Counted from the stretch's first letter, positions 53,648 through 63,077 are shown. The stretch is DNA of 64,000 nucleotides from Erysipelotrichales bacterium (GCA_022508565.1 JAFLUY010000007.1:1-64000), one strand, 5' to 3'. Translations and numbers: made by a program. The notes: generated by a model not told the origin, from the letters alone.

Positions 53648-54363
53648 CATACAATTTTTGTATAAATGATTTTGAAGGTCCTTTGGACCTTTTGTTACAT
53701 TTAATAAAAAGTAGCAAAATGGATATTTATGATATAAATATTGAAAGCATTACTAAGCAATATTTAAGTTTTATTAATGAAACAAAGAACTTAAGTGTTG
53801 ATATTGCTTCAGAATATTTAGTAATGGCTGCTGAATTAATACATTTAAAGAGTAAGATATTATTAAATAAAAAAGAAGAGAGTGAAGAAGATTCAGAATA
53901 TGAATTAAATTCTGAAGAAGATTTAAGAAATAAATTACTAGAGTATGAAAAAGTAAAAGAATTAACTTCAACTTTTCATGATCTTGAAGATAAAAGAAAT
54001 AATTTCTTCACTAAATTACCTAGTGATCTTTCAGAATTTAAAAACAATGAATCAACACTTGATCCAGAAACTGATCTAAGTGATTTAATCAATGCATTCG
54101 AATTATTTTTGGAACGTCAAAAATACAATAAACCACTTAATACAAAAATAACTAGAAAAGAATTAAGTGTAACTGATAGAACAAAACAAATAAGAAGTTT
54201 ACTTAAAGAAAAAGGAAAATGTGTATTTACTTCTTTATTTGAAAGAATAGATAAACCTTATGTTATTGTTACATTTTTATCTATTTTAGAAATGTCTAAG
54301 AATAAAGAAATATTAATAACGCAAGATAAACAATTTGGAGAAATAATACTAGAAATGAAGTGA
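53644..54363 (+). CDS. scpA: Segregation and condensation protein A
   Basis: A 239-residue kleisin of the SMC complex. N-terminal signature FEGPLDLLLHLIKSSKMDIY (about 9-28) and IASEYLVMAAELIHLKSKIL (about 58-77). C-terminal winged-helix region (VTFLSILEMSKNKEILITQD). Bridges SMC heads with ScpB. Overlaps the upstream gene by 4 nt and is followed by scpB after 4 nt. Confidence 0.96.
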   Translation: MTYNFCINDFEGPLDLLLHLIKSSKMDIYDINIESITKQYLSFINETKNLSVDIASEYLVMAAELIHLKSKILLNKKEESEEDSEYELNSEEDLRNKLLEYEKVKELTSTFHDLEDKRNNFFTKLPSDLSEFKNNESTLDPETDLSDLINAFELFLERQKYNKPLNTKITRKELSVTDRTKQIRSLLKEKGKCVFTSLFERIDKPYVIVTFLSILEMSKNKEILITQDKQFGEIILEMK

Positions 54364-54367
54364 TAAA

Positions 54368-54937
54368 ATGAAACAACTTGGAATACTTGAAGGTCTACTT
54401 TTTGTCATGGGTGATGAAGGAATAGATTTAAAAAGTTTATGTGAAATAATGTCTATAGAAGAAGAAGAGGCTAAAGAACTTTTAAAAGAACTAAAGAAAA
54501 ATTATGAAGAAGAGGATCGAGGTCTTAGAATCTCATATCTAGGAAATGCTTTTAAACTAACTACTAAAGAAGAACATAAAGAATATTATGAAAAATTAGT
54601 TGTTAACCCAGGAACTAATAAATTAAGTCAAGCTGCTTTAGAAACTCTTGCTATAATTGCATATAATCAACCTATCACTATTTCAGAAATAAATGAAATA
54701 AGAGGTGTACAAACTAATCAGTTAATTAGGAAATTAGTTGCTAAAGGATTACTAAAAGAAGTAGGAAAATCTGATTTAGCTGGAAGACCAAATTTGTATG
54801 CAACTACATCAGAATTCTTAGATTATTTTGGACTTGCAACCATTGAAGATTTACCAACTATTGATATTAAAAATCCAGAAGAAAATAGTGAAACTGATTT
54901 GTTCACTTCAATTTATAAAGATGAAGAAGGAAATTAG
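54368..54937 (+). CDS. scpB: Segregation and condensation protein B
   Basis: A 189-residue winged-helix protein that pairs with ScpA and SMC. ScpB marks: LEGLLFVMGDEGI at the N-terminus, LSQAALETLAIIAYNQPITI (about 79-98), EINEIRGVQTNQLIRKL and LLKEVGKSDLAGRPNLYATT. The last 17 nt overlap the pentapeptide gene. Confidence 0.96.
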   Translation: MKQLGILEGLLFVMGDEGIDLKSLCEIMSIEEEEAKELLKELKKNYEEEDRGLRISYLGNAFKLTTKEEHKEYYEKLVVNPGTNKLSQAALETLAIIAYNQPITISEINEIRGVQTNQLIRKLVAKGLLKEVGKSDLAGRPNLYATTSEFLDYFGLATIEDLPTIDIKNPEENSETDLFTSIYKDEEGN

Positions 54938-55541
54938 TAGATATGAAGATATTTCAACTTTATATGATGAAATATCTTTAGGTGATGATCAAGTAGTTGT
55001 TTACAAAAAGTTTGAAAATATTACATTTGATGAAAAAATTAAATTCTATAGTTTTGAAAACTGTGTTTTTATTAACTGTGAATTTAAAGGAAGTTTTATC
55101 AATTGTACCTTCCATAATGTTAAATTTAGTAAATGTGAACTCTCTAATATAATTTTTGATGGATGTGGAATAGGAAAATCACTACTAGAATCTTGTCGTA
55201 TGGTAGGTTCTACTATAATAAATAGCAAGATAACTTCATCTAACATAGTTAATAGTAATCTTTTAATGATTAATCTAGATAAGGTAACTTTAGATAATAA
55301 TATATTTGAAAATACTAAAATGTCTAATGCTAATATAACTAATGTAAGTATGATAAATACATCCTTTTATAATGTTGATCTAACTTCATCAGAATTTATT
55401 ACAACTTCTCTAAGAGGAGTAGATTTGAGAGACGCTAAAATAAACGATATTTTAATTGCTCCTGAATTTTTAAGAGGAGTAATTGTTAACCAAGTTCAAG
55501 CCATCGAGTTTATTAATTTGCTTGGTATTGTCGTTAAATAA
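54921..55541 (+). CDS. Pentapeptide-repeat protein
   Basis: About 206 residues. From about residue 50 it is a run of five-residue units with a central Phe/Leu/Ile (FINCEFKGSFINCTFHNVKF, then SNANITNVSMINTSFYNVDL), predicting a right-handed quadrilateral beta-helix. The ATG at 54921 overlaps the end of scpB; the ribosome-binding site is weak, so translation may be coupled. Function unknown: some pentapeptide proteins protect gyrase, but nothing here points to that. Confidence 0.82.
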   Translation: MKKEISRYEDISTLYDEISLGDDQVVVYKKFENITFDEKIKFYSFENCVFINCEFKGSFINCTFHNVKFSKCELSNIIFDGCGIGKSLLESCRMVGSTIINSKITSSNIVNSNLLMINLDKVTLDNNIFENTKMSNANITNVSMINTSFYNVDLTSSEFITTSLRGVDLRDAKINDILIAPEFLRGVIVNQVQAIEFINLLGIVVK

Positions 55542-55583
55542 ATATTTAATTCCTAATTATTTATGTTATAATTAGGTAGTAAC

Positions 55584-55670
55584 GCCCGTGTGGTGAAATT
55601 GGTAGACGCGTTGGACTCAAAATCCAATGGTAGCAATACCGTGCCGGTTCAAGTCCGGCCACGGGCACCA
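55584..55670 (+). tRNA. tRNA-Leu (anticodon CAA)
   Basis: Acceptor GCCCGTG pairs with CACGGGC; the anticodon stem TTGGA/TCCAA encloses loop CTCAAAA (anticodon CAA). A long variable arm (class II) and T-arm GCCGGTTCAAGTCCGGC are present. CCA is encoded at 55668-55670. A TATAAT box lies upstream at 55567-55572. Confidence 0.97.
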
Positions 55671-55679
55671 GAATGATAT

Positions 55680-55713
55680 AAAACTCGAACTTTTAATAGT
55701 TCGAGTTTTTATT
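55680..55713. terminator. Bidirectional terminator after tRNA-Leu
   Basis: AAAACTCGAAC / GTTCGAGTTTT stem then T-rich tail, between the tRNA and a convergent gene. Confidence 0.88.
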
Positions 55714-56602
55714 ATCTGCTTTTTTTATTATCTTCTTTTGTTTTAAAACTAACAATTTTTGTTCCACTTACTTTGGTTCTAAGTTTTTCTTGAAGTTTAG
55801 CTATATCATTTGTTGTTAATTGATTACTTTCCATATAATATAAGTCATTAATTATTGTTTTTATATTAATTCTATTTGTTTGATCTACCATGTTCTTTGA
55901 TAAAGTCATTCTAATAACACTCATTAATTTGTCATAAAATTCATTTTCAATTCCAAGTTCTTGAAAAAAACTATATGTTGTATCAAAAAATATATCCCAT
56001 TCTTTATCAGATATTTCAAGTGGAGGTATTTTATATGCTGTGTAGTAGAAATCAATTGCTTTCCTAATTTGTTTCATTGTTTCATCTTTATTTAAAACTT
56101 CATTTTCACTATCAACTTTTAGTTCTTGATTCTTATTATCCTCATATTCTTTCGGATGTTTTTCTCTATATGCTTTTTCTTCATTTACGAAATGTTCAAA
56201 ATCTTCATTATAAAAATGTGATGCTTCTATCTCACTTCTTTTTCGTGCTTCAATTAATTCATCTGTAAAAGTTTTTTCTCGATTAATTTTTGTTATTTTA
56301 GGTTTATTATCATGAATTGGATTTAGGCTATTTATGCTTTCAATCATTTCTTTTGTCAATTTTACAGCAGTTCCACCAGCTAAAACTACAACACCTATTA
56401 TTATAGGAGTTACACTTGCAAGTGCGACAGAGAAAATAGCGCCAATACCAACCGGAATAGAAATAAATAAAAGTTTTTTCTTAATATCTTTTTTTTCTCT
56501 TTCCATTTCTCTTTCAGATGCGTCAATAAATTTTTCAAAATTAACTAATCTTACATTTGTATCTAGAGAATAAACTGGTTTATCTTTTTCTTGATCTTTC
56601 AA
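55712..56602 (-). CDS. Unknown protein with two central membrane segments
   Basis: About 296 residues. Two adjacent hydrophobic segments (LLFISIPVGIGAIFSVALAS and TPIIIGVVVLAGGTAV, about 45-80) form a likely membrane hairpin. The remaining 210 residues are hydrophilic and helical. No family recognised. The start is taken as TTG at complement 56600-56602, because GGAGGT lies just upstream; an ATG 15 nt further up contains that ribosome-binding site. No partner gene is adjacent. Confidence 0.68.
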   Translation of the reverse strand: MKDQEKDKPVYSLDTNVRLVNFEKFIDASEREMEREKKDIKKKLLFISIPVGIGAIFSVALASVTPIIIGVVVLAGGTAVKLTKEMIESINSLNPIHDNKPKITKINREKTFTDELIEARKRSEIEASHFYNEDFEHFVNEEKAYREKHPKEYEDNKNQELKVDSENEVLNKDETMKQIRKAIDFYYTAYKIPPLEISDKEWDIFFDTTYSFFQELGIENEFYDKLMSVIRMTLSKNMVDQTNRINIKTIINDLYYMESNQLTTNDIAKLQEKLRTKVSGTKIVSFKTKEDNKKSR

Positions 56603-56715
56603 TATAAAAACCTCCAATGATATTTCTTAATTTTATTATAACATAACTCTTTTATTTTAAATTAATTTTAGTATATAATAATAATGCGAATTGTCATATT
56701 CAAGGAAGCGATAAT

Positions 56716-57147
56716 ATAGATTATAAATTAATAGATGCAAATAATGATGATAAAGATACATTAATTCAGTACAAACTAGCAAGTATATTTGATTATGCAG
56801 AATCTTTAAGTGAAGATGAAATAAGACAAATTAAGAAATATGTTAATGAAAATGTTCCAAAACAAATAGATAAATATAAAATTATATTTTCTAATAACAA
56901 AAATATTGGGTGTTTTCTTATAAATGATTATGAAGATGGTGTTTTGCTTGATGAAATCTATTTAATTCAAGATTATCGAGGCAAAGTAATTGGTTCAAAT
57001 ATATTAAAAGATGTGATTAGTAATTGTAATAAAATATATTTGTGGGTATATAAAAATAATATAAATGCTATAAATATATATAGAAACTTTGGGTTTATAG
57101 AAATAGAAGAAACAGAATCAAGAGTAAAGATGAAATATGAAAGGTAA
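56716..57147 (+). CDS. GNAT-family acetyltransferase with ATA at the start position
   Basis: An uninterrupted frame of 143 codons. The C-terminal half fits GNAT: acetyl-CoA loop DYRGKVIGSNILKDVI (Q/RxxGxG/A-like) and NINAINIYRNFGFIEIE. The N-terminal half (MDYKLIDANNDD if ATA is read as Met, then ESLSEDEIRQI) completes the fold. The codon placed 7 nt after AAGGAAG (56702-56708) is ATA, not ATG; no ATG, GTG or TTG precedes it in frame. The first alternative start, TTG at 56944, would delete half the domain. Either rare AUA initiation or a recent start-codon loss. Confidence 0.6.
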   Translation: MDYKLIDANNDDKDTLIQYKLASIFDYAESLSEDEIRQIKKYVNENVPKQIDKYKIIFSNNKNIGCFLINDYEDGVLLDEIYLIQDYRGKVIGSNILKDVISNCNKIYLWVYKNNINAINIYRNFGFIEIEETESRVKMKYER

Positions 57148-57171
57148 TAAAGTCAAAATTTGATTATTTTT
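57146..57171 (+). terminator. Weak terminator after the GNAT gene
   Basis: AATAA/TTATT and TCAA/TTGA paired segments with a 2-nt bulge, then TTT. Confidence 0.5.
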
Positions 57172-57216
57172 GCAAAAAATTGTATAATGTATGATGATTC
57201 TTAAGGGGGAAGTATT

Positions 57217-57993
57217 GTGAAAGCATTAATTACTAGTATACAATTTAAAAAAATTGATAAAAAACATTGTTATTGGTCAATAACATTAAGAGATGTTCAT
57301 GGGAATTTACTTGAAGTTTTTGATGTGCCAAAATTAAGCGATAGTATTAATTTTCGTACACAAACTTATGGTATCTTAACTATAACTAATTCTTATGATT
57401 TATTAAGAATATTTACAGAAACGCCAACACCTTTACCAGTTTATGTAGGAAGTGACAGCACTAATAAAAATCAATATATTAAAAACCATAAAGGTGATAT
57501 ATTTAAATTTGATGAAGAAGAATATGGTATTGATAAAGTAACAAAACTTATAGTTGGTAATAAAAAGACAAGAAAAGAAATAAATGCTGAAATTGAAAGC
57601 ATAGTTTCAAAAGAACGATCAATTGATGTAGGAGTTAAAACTAAGCAAGATTCTAAAGTCTTTTCATCTCCTCAACTTTATTATGGGTTTGGTTATCCAC
57701 TATCGGATTATAAAGAAAGTAATAAATCAACAATAAATACAGCAACTGATATGTTTAGAACTTTTATTGAAGGTATTTTATGTATTTATAATACAACTGA
57801 ATTATTAGATCTTGGTAGATCAGATGCTATTGAATATCCAATCGTAGAGGTTTTATATGATGAAAACGGAGAAATTAATGGTATTGGTAGTATTGAAACA
57901 GATGATTACTTAATGATTGAAAATGGAAAATATAAGATTATTAATAAAACACCAGAATTAAAAGAAGAACAAAAAGTAAGAACATTAAATTAA
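57217..57993 (+). CDS. Unknown protein, 258 residues
   Basis: A soluble protein starting (GTG) with KALITSIQFKKIDKKHCYWS. The N-terminal half looks beta-rich; no signal or membrane segment. The ribosome-binding site GGGGGAAG is strong. No family recognised. It lies 53 nt before the next unknown gene on the same strand and may be co-transcribed; only a weak AACT/AGTT hairpin with T7 lies between. Confidence 0.72.
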   Translation: MKALITSIQFKKIDKKHCYWSITLRDVHGNLLEVFDVPKLSDSINFRTQTYGILTITNSYDLLRIFTETPTPLPVYVGSDSTNKNQYIKNHKGDIFKFDEEEYGIDKVTKLIVGNKKTRKEINAEIESIVSKERSIDVGVKTKQDSKVFSSPQLYYGFGYPLSDYKESNKSTINTATDMFRTFIEGILCIYNTTELLDLGRSDAIEYPIVEVLYDENGEINGIGSIETDDYLMIENGKYKIINKTPELKEEQKVRTLN

Positions 57994-58046
57994 AAAGACT
58001 AAACTAAAGTTTTTTTGAAACAAAAAAAGAATTTAGGGGTTAAATA

Positions 58047-59051
58047 ATGACAAAGTTTGAAAAGAATTTATTAAATGCACAAAATGAAGATAAAATAATT
58101 TATTATGATTATTTATCATATAAAAAAGCTGCCGGCTGGACATCAGGAGCAGTTGTTGATGATTGGCGTAGACCAATGATCGTAAAAAAGGCAAAATATA
58201 ATGGTAATTTTTTAAATAGTTTACCTGATTATTACTTTTTAGGAATTCCAATCAAAGAATTATTAAAAAGTACTTATGCAAGTGGATTTTCAGCTGCTTG
58301 TACAGTTGCTTTGAGTTTATGTTTTGACGATTTTGAAATTATTACTTGTAATTTAGCTAATTATGCAGAACATACAAAAAATGATTACTTTGAAAGCACT
58401 TTTTTAGTAGTTGATATAGATGGAGTCAAAACTGCAATTGATCCAACTTTTGGTTTTATTACTGATTATGATACTTACAACGAAATTTTTAATTTACAAG
58501 AAATTAAAAAAATTAGTTCTGATCAAGTTAAAGATACAAAAACATATGATCATATTAAATCATTAAGAGACTATGTAGGACCAGAGATTAGTAAAGATAA
58601 TGTTTTAGTTCTTCAAAAAGGAAGTTGGTCTCCAACACTTGCACATGAAATGTATGAAATGGTATTAGATGAACACATGTATTTTTGTGAGGGAGATGCA
58701 AAAATAATTAGAGAAAATAAGGAAGATGATAAAGCATTAACAATGGATGACGTTGTTTTAGCAGATTTTATTGGTAGAAGTTTACTTGCTACATCTACTA
58801 AAGGTTGCATTATAAGTTGGAGAAGAAAATATAATAATAAAGATGTTGGAAATGCTAGATTTATCTATCCAGCAACAGTTTTAAATTCATTAGAAGATGA
58901 TGAAAAAGATAACAATCTTTATAGTATTTATGATAGTAGTATTATAGATAACGAAAGAGTGCAAAAATATTATAGTAGCGCATTATTCACTGCTTTAAGA
59001 GTGGTTGCATCAAGAGTATCTAGTTTGAAAAGTCAAAAGAAAAAGAGATAA
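58047..59051 (+). CDS. Unknown protein, transglutaminase-like pattern with missing His
   Basis: A 334-residue soluble protein. A transglutaminase-like arrangement is visible: Cys85 in GFSAACTVALSL, then FESTFLVVDIDGVKTAIDPT, which aligns with the HxWxEVxxxGxWxxxDPT pattern of that fold, but Glu116 or Ser117 stands where His is expected; Asp132 is retained. Catalysis is therefore doubtful and a binding role possible. No family assigned. GGGG precedes the ATG. Convergent with the radical-SAM gene, 4 nt apart. Confidence 0.65.
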   Translation: MTKFEKNLLNAQNEDKIIYYDYLSYKKAAGWTSGAVVDDWRRPMIVKKAKYNGNFLNSLPDYYFLGIPIKELLKSTYASGFSAACTVALSLCFDDFEIITCNLANYAEHTKNDYFESTFLVVDIDGVKTAIDPTFGFITDYDTYNEIFNLQEIKKISSDQVKDTKTYDHIKSLRDYVGPEISKDNVLVLQKGSWSPTLAHEMYEMVLDEHMYFCEGDAKIIRENKEDDKALTMDDVVLADFIGRSLLATSTKGCIISWRRKYNNKDVGNARFIYPATVLNSLEDDEKDNNLYSIYDSSIIDNERVQKYYSSALFTALRVVASRVSSLKSQKKKR

Positions 59052-59055
59052 GATA

Positions 59056-59871
59056 TTAACCATTATAGTTATTCCATCTTTTAACCTCTTTATTACATGC
59101 TCTTAAATAGCGTTTTGGTGGTAAAACAATTGCATTATTTTCAAGCAATTGTTTTTCAATTGATCCATTTAAAACATTTCCATAATTATAAACTGTTCTT
59201 TGATGTATAGTTGATGCATCACATTCAGTAATTACTCCTGCCTGATTTATAGTTACTAGTGGTCCAATTTCGCATCTACCGTGTTCTTTATCAAATTTAA
59301 GGTTTGAATTAACATAAGTTATATAATGTTTTATTGGAATTAGTGGTATGGTTAAATTATTATCTAAGTATTGAGCATTACCTTCACATAATAATTTTTT
59401 GTCAATAGTTCTAAAGTCATAAAAGTATTTGCTTTCTTTATATTTTTGTATATTTTCACCAAATTCATCTATGATATTTAATCGCTTCATTTCATCAATA
59501 TGATATTTATCAATAGATATTGAAAAGAAGGCACGTACTGACTCGGCTCCGATATAATTATTTATCTCTTCGAATAAGCGGATCATTTCTTCAGAATAAA
59601 TTGTTCCATTGATAGTTGCTGTAAGATGAGTTAGATAAATGTGATGTTCAATTAAATAATCAATTATACTTTCTAATCTATCTAGTGCTAATGTTAGTTC
59701 TCCTCCACATATTGAGAGTGTTCCAAGAGCTAGTGTTTGTTCAAGTGTTGCTTCAATTACTTCATCTGACATTTTTCTTCGTTCCTTTTTGCCATGCAAA
59801 CAGTGAGCACAATTCATGTTACAGACATCTGATACTACCATTGCTAAATTTTGAAAACAACATTTATTCAT
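59056..59871 (-). CDS. Radical SAM protein
   Basis: About 271 residues with the cluster motif CNMNCAHC (about 18-25), then LSICGGELTLALD (GGE-type SAM motif) and a C-terminal pair CEIGP / ITECDAST plus ACNKEV that could hold a second cluster (SPASM-like). The ATG (complement 59869-59871) is preceded by GGAGGCC; an ATG 12 nt upstream contains that ribosome-binding site. Substrate unknown; no precursor-peptide gene was found nearby. Confidence 0.83.
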   Translation of the reverse strand: MNKCCFQNLAMVVSDVCNMNCAHCLHGKKERRKMSDEVIEATLEQTLALGTLSICGGELTLALDRLESIIDYLIEHHIYLTHLTATINGTIYSEEMIRLFEEINNYIGAESVRAFFSISIDKYHIDEMKRLNIIDEFGENIQKYKESKYFYDFRTIDKKLLCEGNAQYLDNNLTIPLIPIKHYITYVNSNLKFDKEHGRCEIGPLVTINQAGVITECDASTIHQRTVYNYGNVLNGSIEKQLLENNAIVLPPKRYLRACNKEVKRWNNYNG

Positions 59872-59990
59872 AACGGCCTCCATAAAATTAATTGTTATTA
59901 TAACATAAATTGTTAATTTTCTAAAAAATTGTCGAATTTTTGTTTGAGTAATGTTATAATTAATTAAATGTTTAGTAAGAGGGTGGATAT

Positions 59991-60614
59991 ATGGAATATT
60001 TAGATATTTATGATGAAAATGGAAACCATTTAGGTAAAGAAGAAAGAAGTGTAGTACACGCGTTGGCTTTATGGCATAAGACAGTTCATTGCTGGCTTTT
60101 TGATAAGGAAGGCAATATATATTTTCAAATAAGAAAAGATGAAGGAACTTTTTATACTACAGGTTCTGGCCATATTCAAGCTGGTGAAAGCGTTAAAGAA
60201 GGTTTTTATCGCGAGATAAAAGAAGAAATTGGTATTGAAGTTGATATTGATAACTGTATACTTGTTGATGTTGTTAATTTTGTTATGGATAGGTCTAATA
60301 AAGATGGATCTGTTTTTAGAGATCGTGCTTTTGCTAATGTTTATATATGTGATTTTGAAGAATCAATTGATGCCTTTAAATTTGATACAAATGAAGTTAA
60401 AGGTTTAGTTAAAATGACTGCAAAAGATGTTTTAGCTTTAATAAGTTCAGAGGTTGACTCTATAAATGCAACTTATATAGTAGCAGATAATGATAAAAAT
60501 ATAAGTTATGAAGAAACTGTTACAAGAGATAATTTCTTAGTTAATCCTGGAGAAACTATTTTAGGAAAATATGGAGATGTAGTAAGAAAGGTTATTGAGG
60601 TAACAAGTAAATAA
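59991..60614 (+). CDS. Nudix hydrolase (IPP-isomerase-like subgroup)
   Basis: A 207-residue protein. Complete Nudix box GHIQAGESVKEGFYREIKEE followed by IGI (about 57-79). The N-terminus EYLDIYDENGNHLGKEERSV and HKTVHCWLFD resemble IPP-isomerase/YfcD-type Nudix proteins. Pyrophosphatase activity on an unknown nucleotide derivative is likely. GAGGGTGG precedes the ATG. Followed after 9 nt by the HD-domain gene: one operon with it and the ABC exporter. Confidence 0.88.
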   Translation: MEYLDIYDENGNHLGKEERSVVHALALWHKTVHCWLFDKEGNIYFQIRKDEGTFYTTGSGHIQAGESVKEGFYREIKEEIGIEVDIDNCILVDVVNFVMDRSNKDGSVFRDRAFANVYICDFEESIDAFKFDTNEVKGLVKMTAKDVLALISSEVDSINATYIVADNDKNISYEETVTRDNFLVNPGETILGKYGDVVRKVIEVTSK

Positions 60615-60623
60615 GGAAGAATT

Positions 60624-61280
60624 ATGAATAAAGCAAAAAGAGTAGTAAATTATTATGTTTTAATAGCTAAGTTAAAAGAAGTAATTAGAAAAGGATGGAA
60701 AAATGCTTGTGTTTCTAAAGAAAGATTAGAATCAGTTGCTGACCATGTTTATAGTACCGAGAATTTAGCTATTGCAATGTATTATGTCTATAAACCAGAT
60801 ATTGATTTAAAAAAAGTAATTATGATGTTAGCAGTTCATGAAATTGAAGAAATAATAATTGGAGATATAGCTGTTAGTGATCCAGAATATAAACATGCTA
60901 AAGATAACGCTCATAATATTGTTGAAAGTGTTTTAGAAACATTAGGTGAAGCAGAAGAAGTAAAAGATCTAATATTTGAATTTGACGAAAAAGCTACAAA
61001 AGAAGCAAAATTTGCTTTTCTATGTGATAAATTAGATTGTGACATTCAAGCAAAACTTTATAGTGAACAATGTGGGTTTGATAAAGAGGAATTAAAGAAT
61101 AAAAATAATTTCTTTACTTCGCATGTGGTTAATGGAAATGAGACTTTATCTGATATTTGGTTACCATGGGATGAACATATTTATCAAGATGATGAAGATT
61201 TTAAAAGTGTTTTTGATTATGTTTTTAATAACGAAATACTTTCTTTTAGAAGTGAGTTTGAAAACGATATTAAAGATTAA
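60624..61280 (+). CDS. HD-domain protein, YfbR-like nucleotidase candidate
   Basis: A 218-residue soluble protein. HD-superfamily ligands fit RLESVADHVYSTENLA (His, about 37), LAVHEIEEIIIGDIA (His-Glu in place of His-Asp, about 75) and CDKLDCDIQAK (Asp, about 136), the layout of 5'-deoxynucleotidases. HD to HE is a variation seen in some members. Between a Nudix hydrolase and an ABC transporter, so a nucleotide-related house-cleaning role is plausible but inferred. Confidence 0.75.
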   Translation: MNKAKRVVNYYVLIAKLKEVIRKGWKNACVSKERLESVADHVYSTENLAIAMYYVYKPDIDLKKVIMMLAVHEIEEIIIGDIAVSDPEYKHAKDNAHNIVESVLETLGEAEEVKDLIFEFDEKATKEAKFAFLCDKLDCDIQAKLYSEQCGFDKEELKNKNNFFTSHVVNGNETLSDIWLPWDEHIYQDDEDFKSVFDYVFNNEILSFRSEFENDIKD

Positions 61281-61301
61281 TTATTATTTAGGAGGGGTAG
61301 A

Positions 61302-63068
61302 GTGAAAGAAGAAAACAAAGAAGAAAAAATAAAGTTTAGCAGTGTATTTAAATATTTAAAATATACTTATAAGTATGCAAAAGAAGGAAAAATTTACTTA
61401 TTTATTACTTTTATTACCAGCATTATTTTAGGGGCGATATCTGTAGCTGTACCTATTTACAATGCGAGACAGATTGTTTCTCTAACAGATGGAGACTTTC
61501 CTACATTAATTAGAATTGTTTTAATTATTTTTGGACTAGAAATATTAAGAAATACAGGTAGATTAATATTTAGTTTTTCTTGGAATAAATATTTTTATAA
61601 AGTTAAAAAGAATATTCAATTAAAAATTGTTGAAGAAACTTTAAAAATTACAACTGATGAATTGAATACACATTCTAGTGGAATATTTATTGAAAGAATT
61701 AACAATGATACGGAAAAGATTGTTGATGTATTTGTTGATTTATTTGATAGACTTACTTATTTAATCGCTAATATTGGAGTATTTGTAAGTGTATTCTTTA
61801 TAAACAAAGTAATATTTGCTGTTTTTGCTATATTTATAGCTACATCGCTTCTATTTCAAAATAGAACAGCAGCAATTGTTTTAGAAAAAAGAAAGAAACA
61901 TATTAAGAATCGTGAAAAAGTAAATGGTTTTACTTCAGAAATGGTTAGAGGTGCTAAAGATATTAAAATCTTAAATGCCGAAAAGTCATTTTTAAAACAT
62001 GCAGCTGAGAGAATGGATGATTTAAAACAAACAGGTATGGCGTGGACTTTTACAAGTGCAAAATTCAGATGGGTCAATGGAAGCCTTCTAGATATATTGG
62101 ATTTAGTTGTTTCTTTAGTTGGTGTGTATTTTATCATCAATGGAAAACTAACTGTTTCAGCAATGTTAATAATTTATAACTACACTGGAAAAATCACAAG
62201 TATATCTAATAACTGTGAATATATTATTAGTTTAGTTAATAATTTTAATCTATCGGCAAGTAGAATATTTGGTATTTTACTTGAAGAAGAATTTGAAAAA
62301 GAAAAATTTGGCGATAAACATGTTAAAAAATTAAAAGGTAATATTAAGTTTGATAAAGTTAATTTTGATTATGATGGCTATAACGCTGTACTTAAAAATA
62401 TGAGTTTTGAAGTTGAAGCAAATAATACTGTTGCATTTGTAGGTAAAAGTGGAGCAGGTAAATCAACAATATTTAATTTAATTAGCAAATTATATGACCC
62501 AACATCAGGTAATATATATTTAGATGATTATAATATTAAGGATTTAGATCGTGAATCAATTCGTGGTAACTTATCAATCATTTCACAAAATCCATATATT
62601 TATAATTTATCAATCAAAGAAAACTTACATATAATTAAAAGTAATGCAACTGATAAAGAAATAAAAGAAGCTTGTAAAACAGCTTGCTTACATGACTTTA
62701 TAATGTCTTTAAAAGATGGTTATGACACAATTGTAGGTGAGGGTGGAGTTACTCTATCTGGAGGACAAAAACAAAGACTTGCTATTGCTAGAGCAATTCT
62801 ATTAAAAACACCAATTATTTTATTTGATGAAGCTACATCAGCTTTAGATAATGAAACTCAAAGTGAGATAACAAAAGCAATTGAAAACATGAAAGGTGAT
62901 TACACAATTTTAATTATTGCTCATAGATTATCGACTGTTGAAAATGCCGATAAAATATTTGTTGTTGATAAAGGCAAAGTTGTTGACAGTGGCACTCGAA
63001 CTTATCTTTTAAAGAATAGTAAAACATTTAAAAAGTTATATCAAACTGAGCTTGAAAATGAAAAATAA
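61302..63068 (+). CDS. ABC-type multidrug/lipid exporter, half-transporter
   Basis: A 588-residue exporter with a six-helix membrane domain (about 20-320) and C-terminal ATPase: Walker A GKSGAGKST (about 384-392), Q-loop ISQNPYIY, signature LSGGQKQR, Walker B IILFDEATSALD, H-loop AHRLSTVE. Starts with GTG at 61302 after GGAGGGG. Would act as a homodimer or with an unlinked partner. Last gene of the Nudix-HD-ABC operon. Substrate unknown. Confidence 0.93.
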   Translation: MKEENKEEKIKFSSVFKYLKYTYKYAKEGKIYLFITFITSIILGAISVAVPIYNARQIVSLTDGDFPTLIRIVLIIFGLEILRNTGRLIFSFSWNKYFYKVKKNIQLKIVEETLKITTDELNTHSSGIFIERINNDTEKIVDVFVDLFDRLTYLIANIGVFVSVFFINKVIFAVFAIFIATSLLFQNRTAAIVLEKRKKHIKNREKVNGFTSEMVRGAKDIKILNAEKSFLKHAAERMDDLKQTGMAWTFTSAKFRWVNGSLLDILDLVVSLVGVYFIINGKLTVSAMLIIYNYTGKITSISNNCEYIISLVNNFNLSASRIFGILLEEEFEKEKFGDKHVKKLKGNIKFDKVNFDYDGYNAVLKNMSFEVEANNTVAFVGKSGAGKSTIFNLISKLYDPTSGNIYLDDYNIKDLDRESIRGNLSIISQNPYIYNLSIKENLHIIKSNATDKEIKEACKTACLHDFIMSLKDGYDTIVGEGGVTLSGGQKQRLAIARAILLKTPIILFDEATSALDNETQSEITKAIENMKGDYTILIIAHRLSTVENADKIFVVDKGKVVDSGTRTYLLKNSKTFKKLYQTELENEK

Positions 63069-63077
63069 TTTAAAAAG

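Noticed and set aside
55680-55713. Inverted repeat CTCGAAC...GTTCGAG resembling a LexA box
   Set aside because: It is the stem of a terminator after tRNA-Leu: the two halves are 8 nt apart and a T-run follows, unlike the 4-nt spacing of a LexA box.
56684-56719. 11-codon frame starting ATG upstream of the GNAT gene
   Set aside because: No ribosome-binding site; it ends inside the GNAT start region and lies at the predicted transcription start. The longer GNAT frame explains the ribosome-binding site better.
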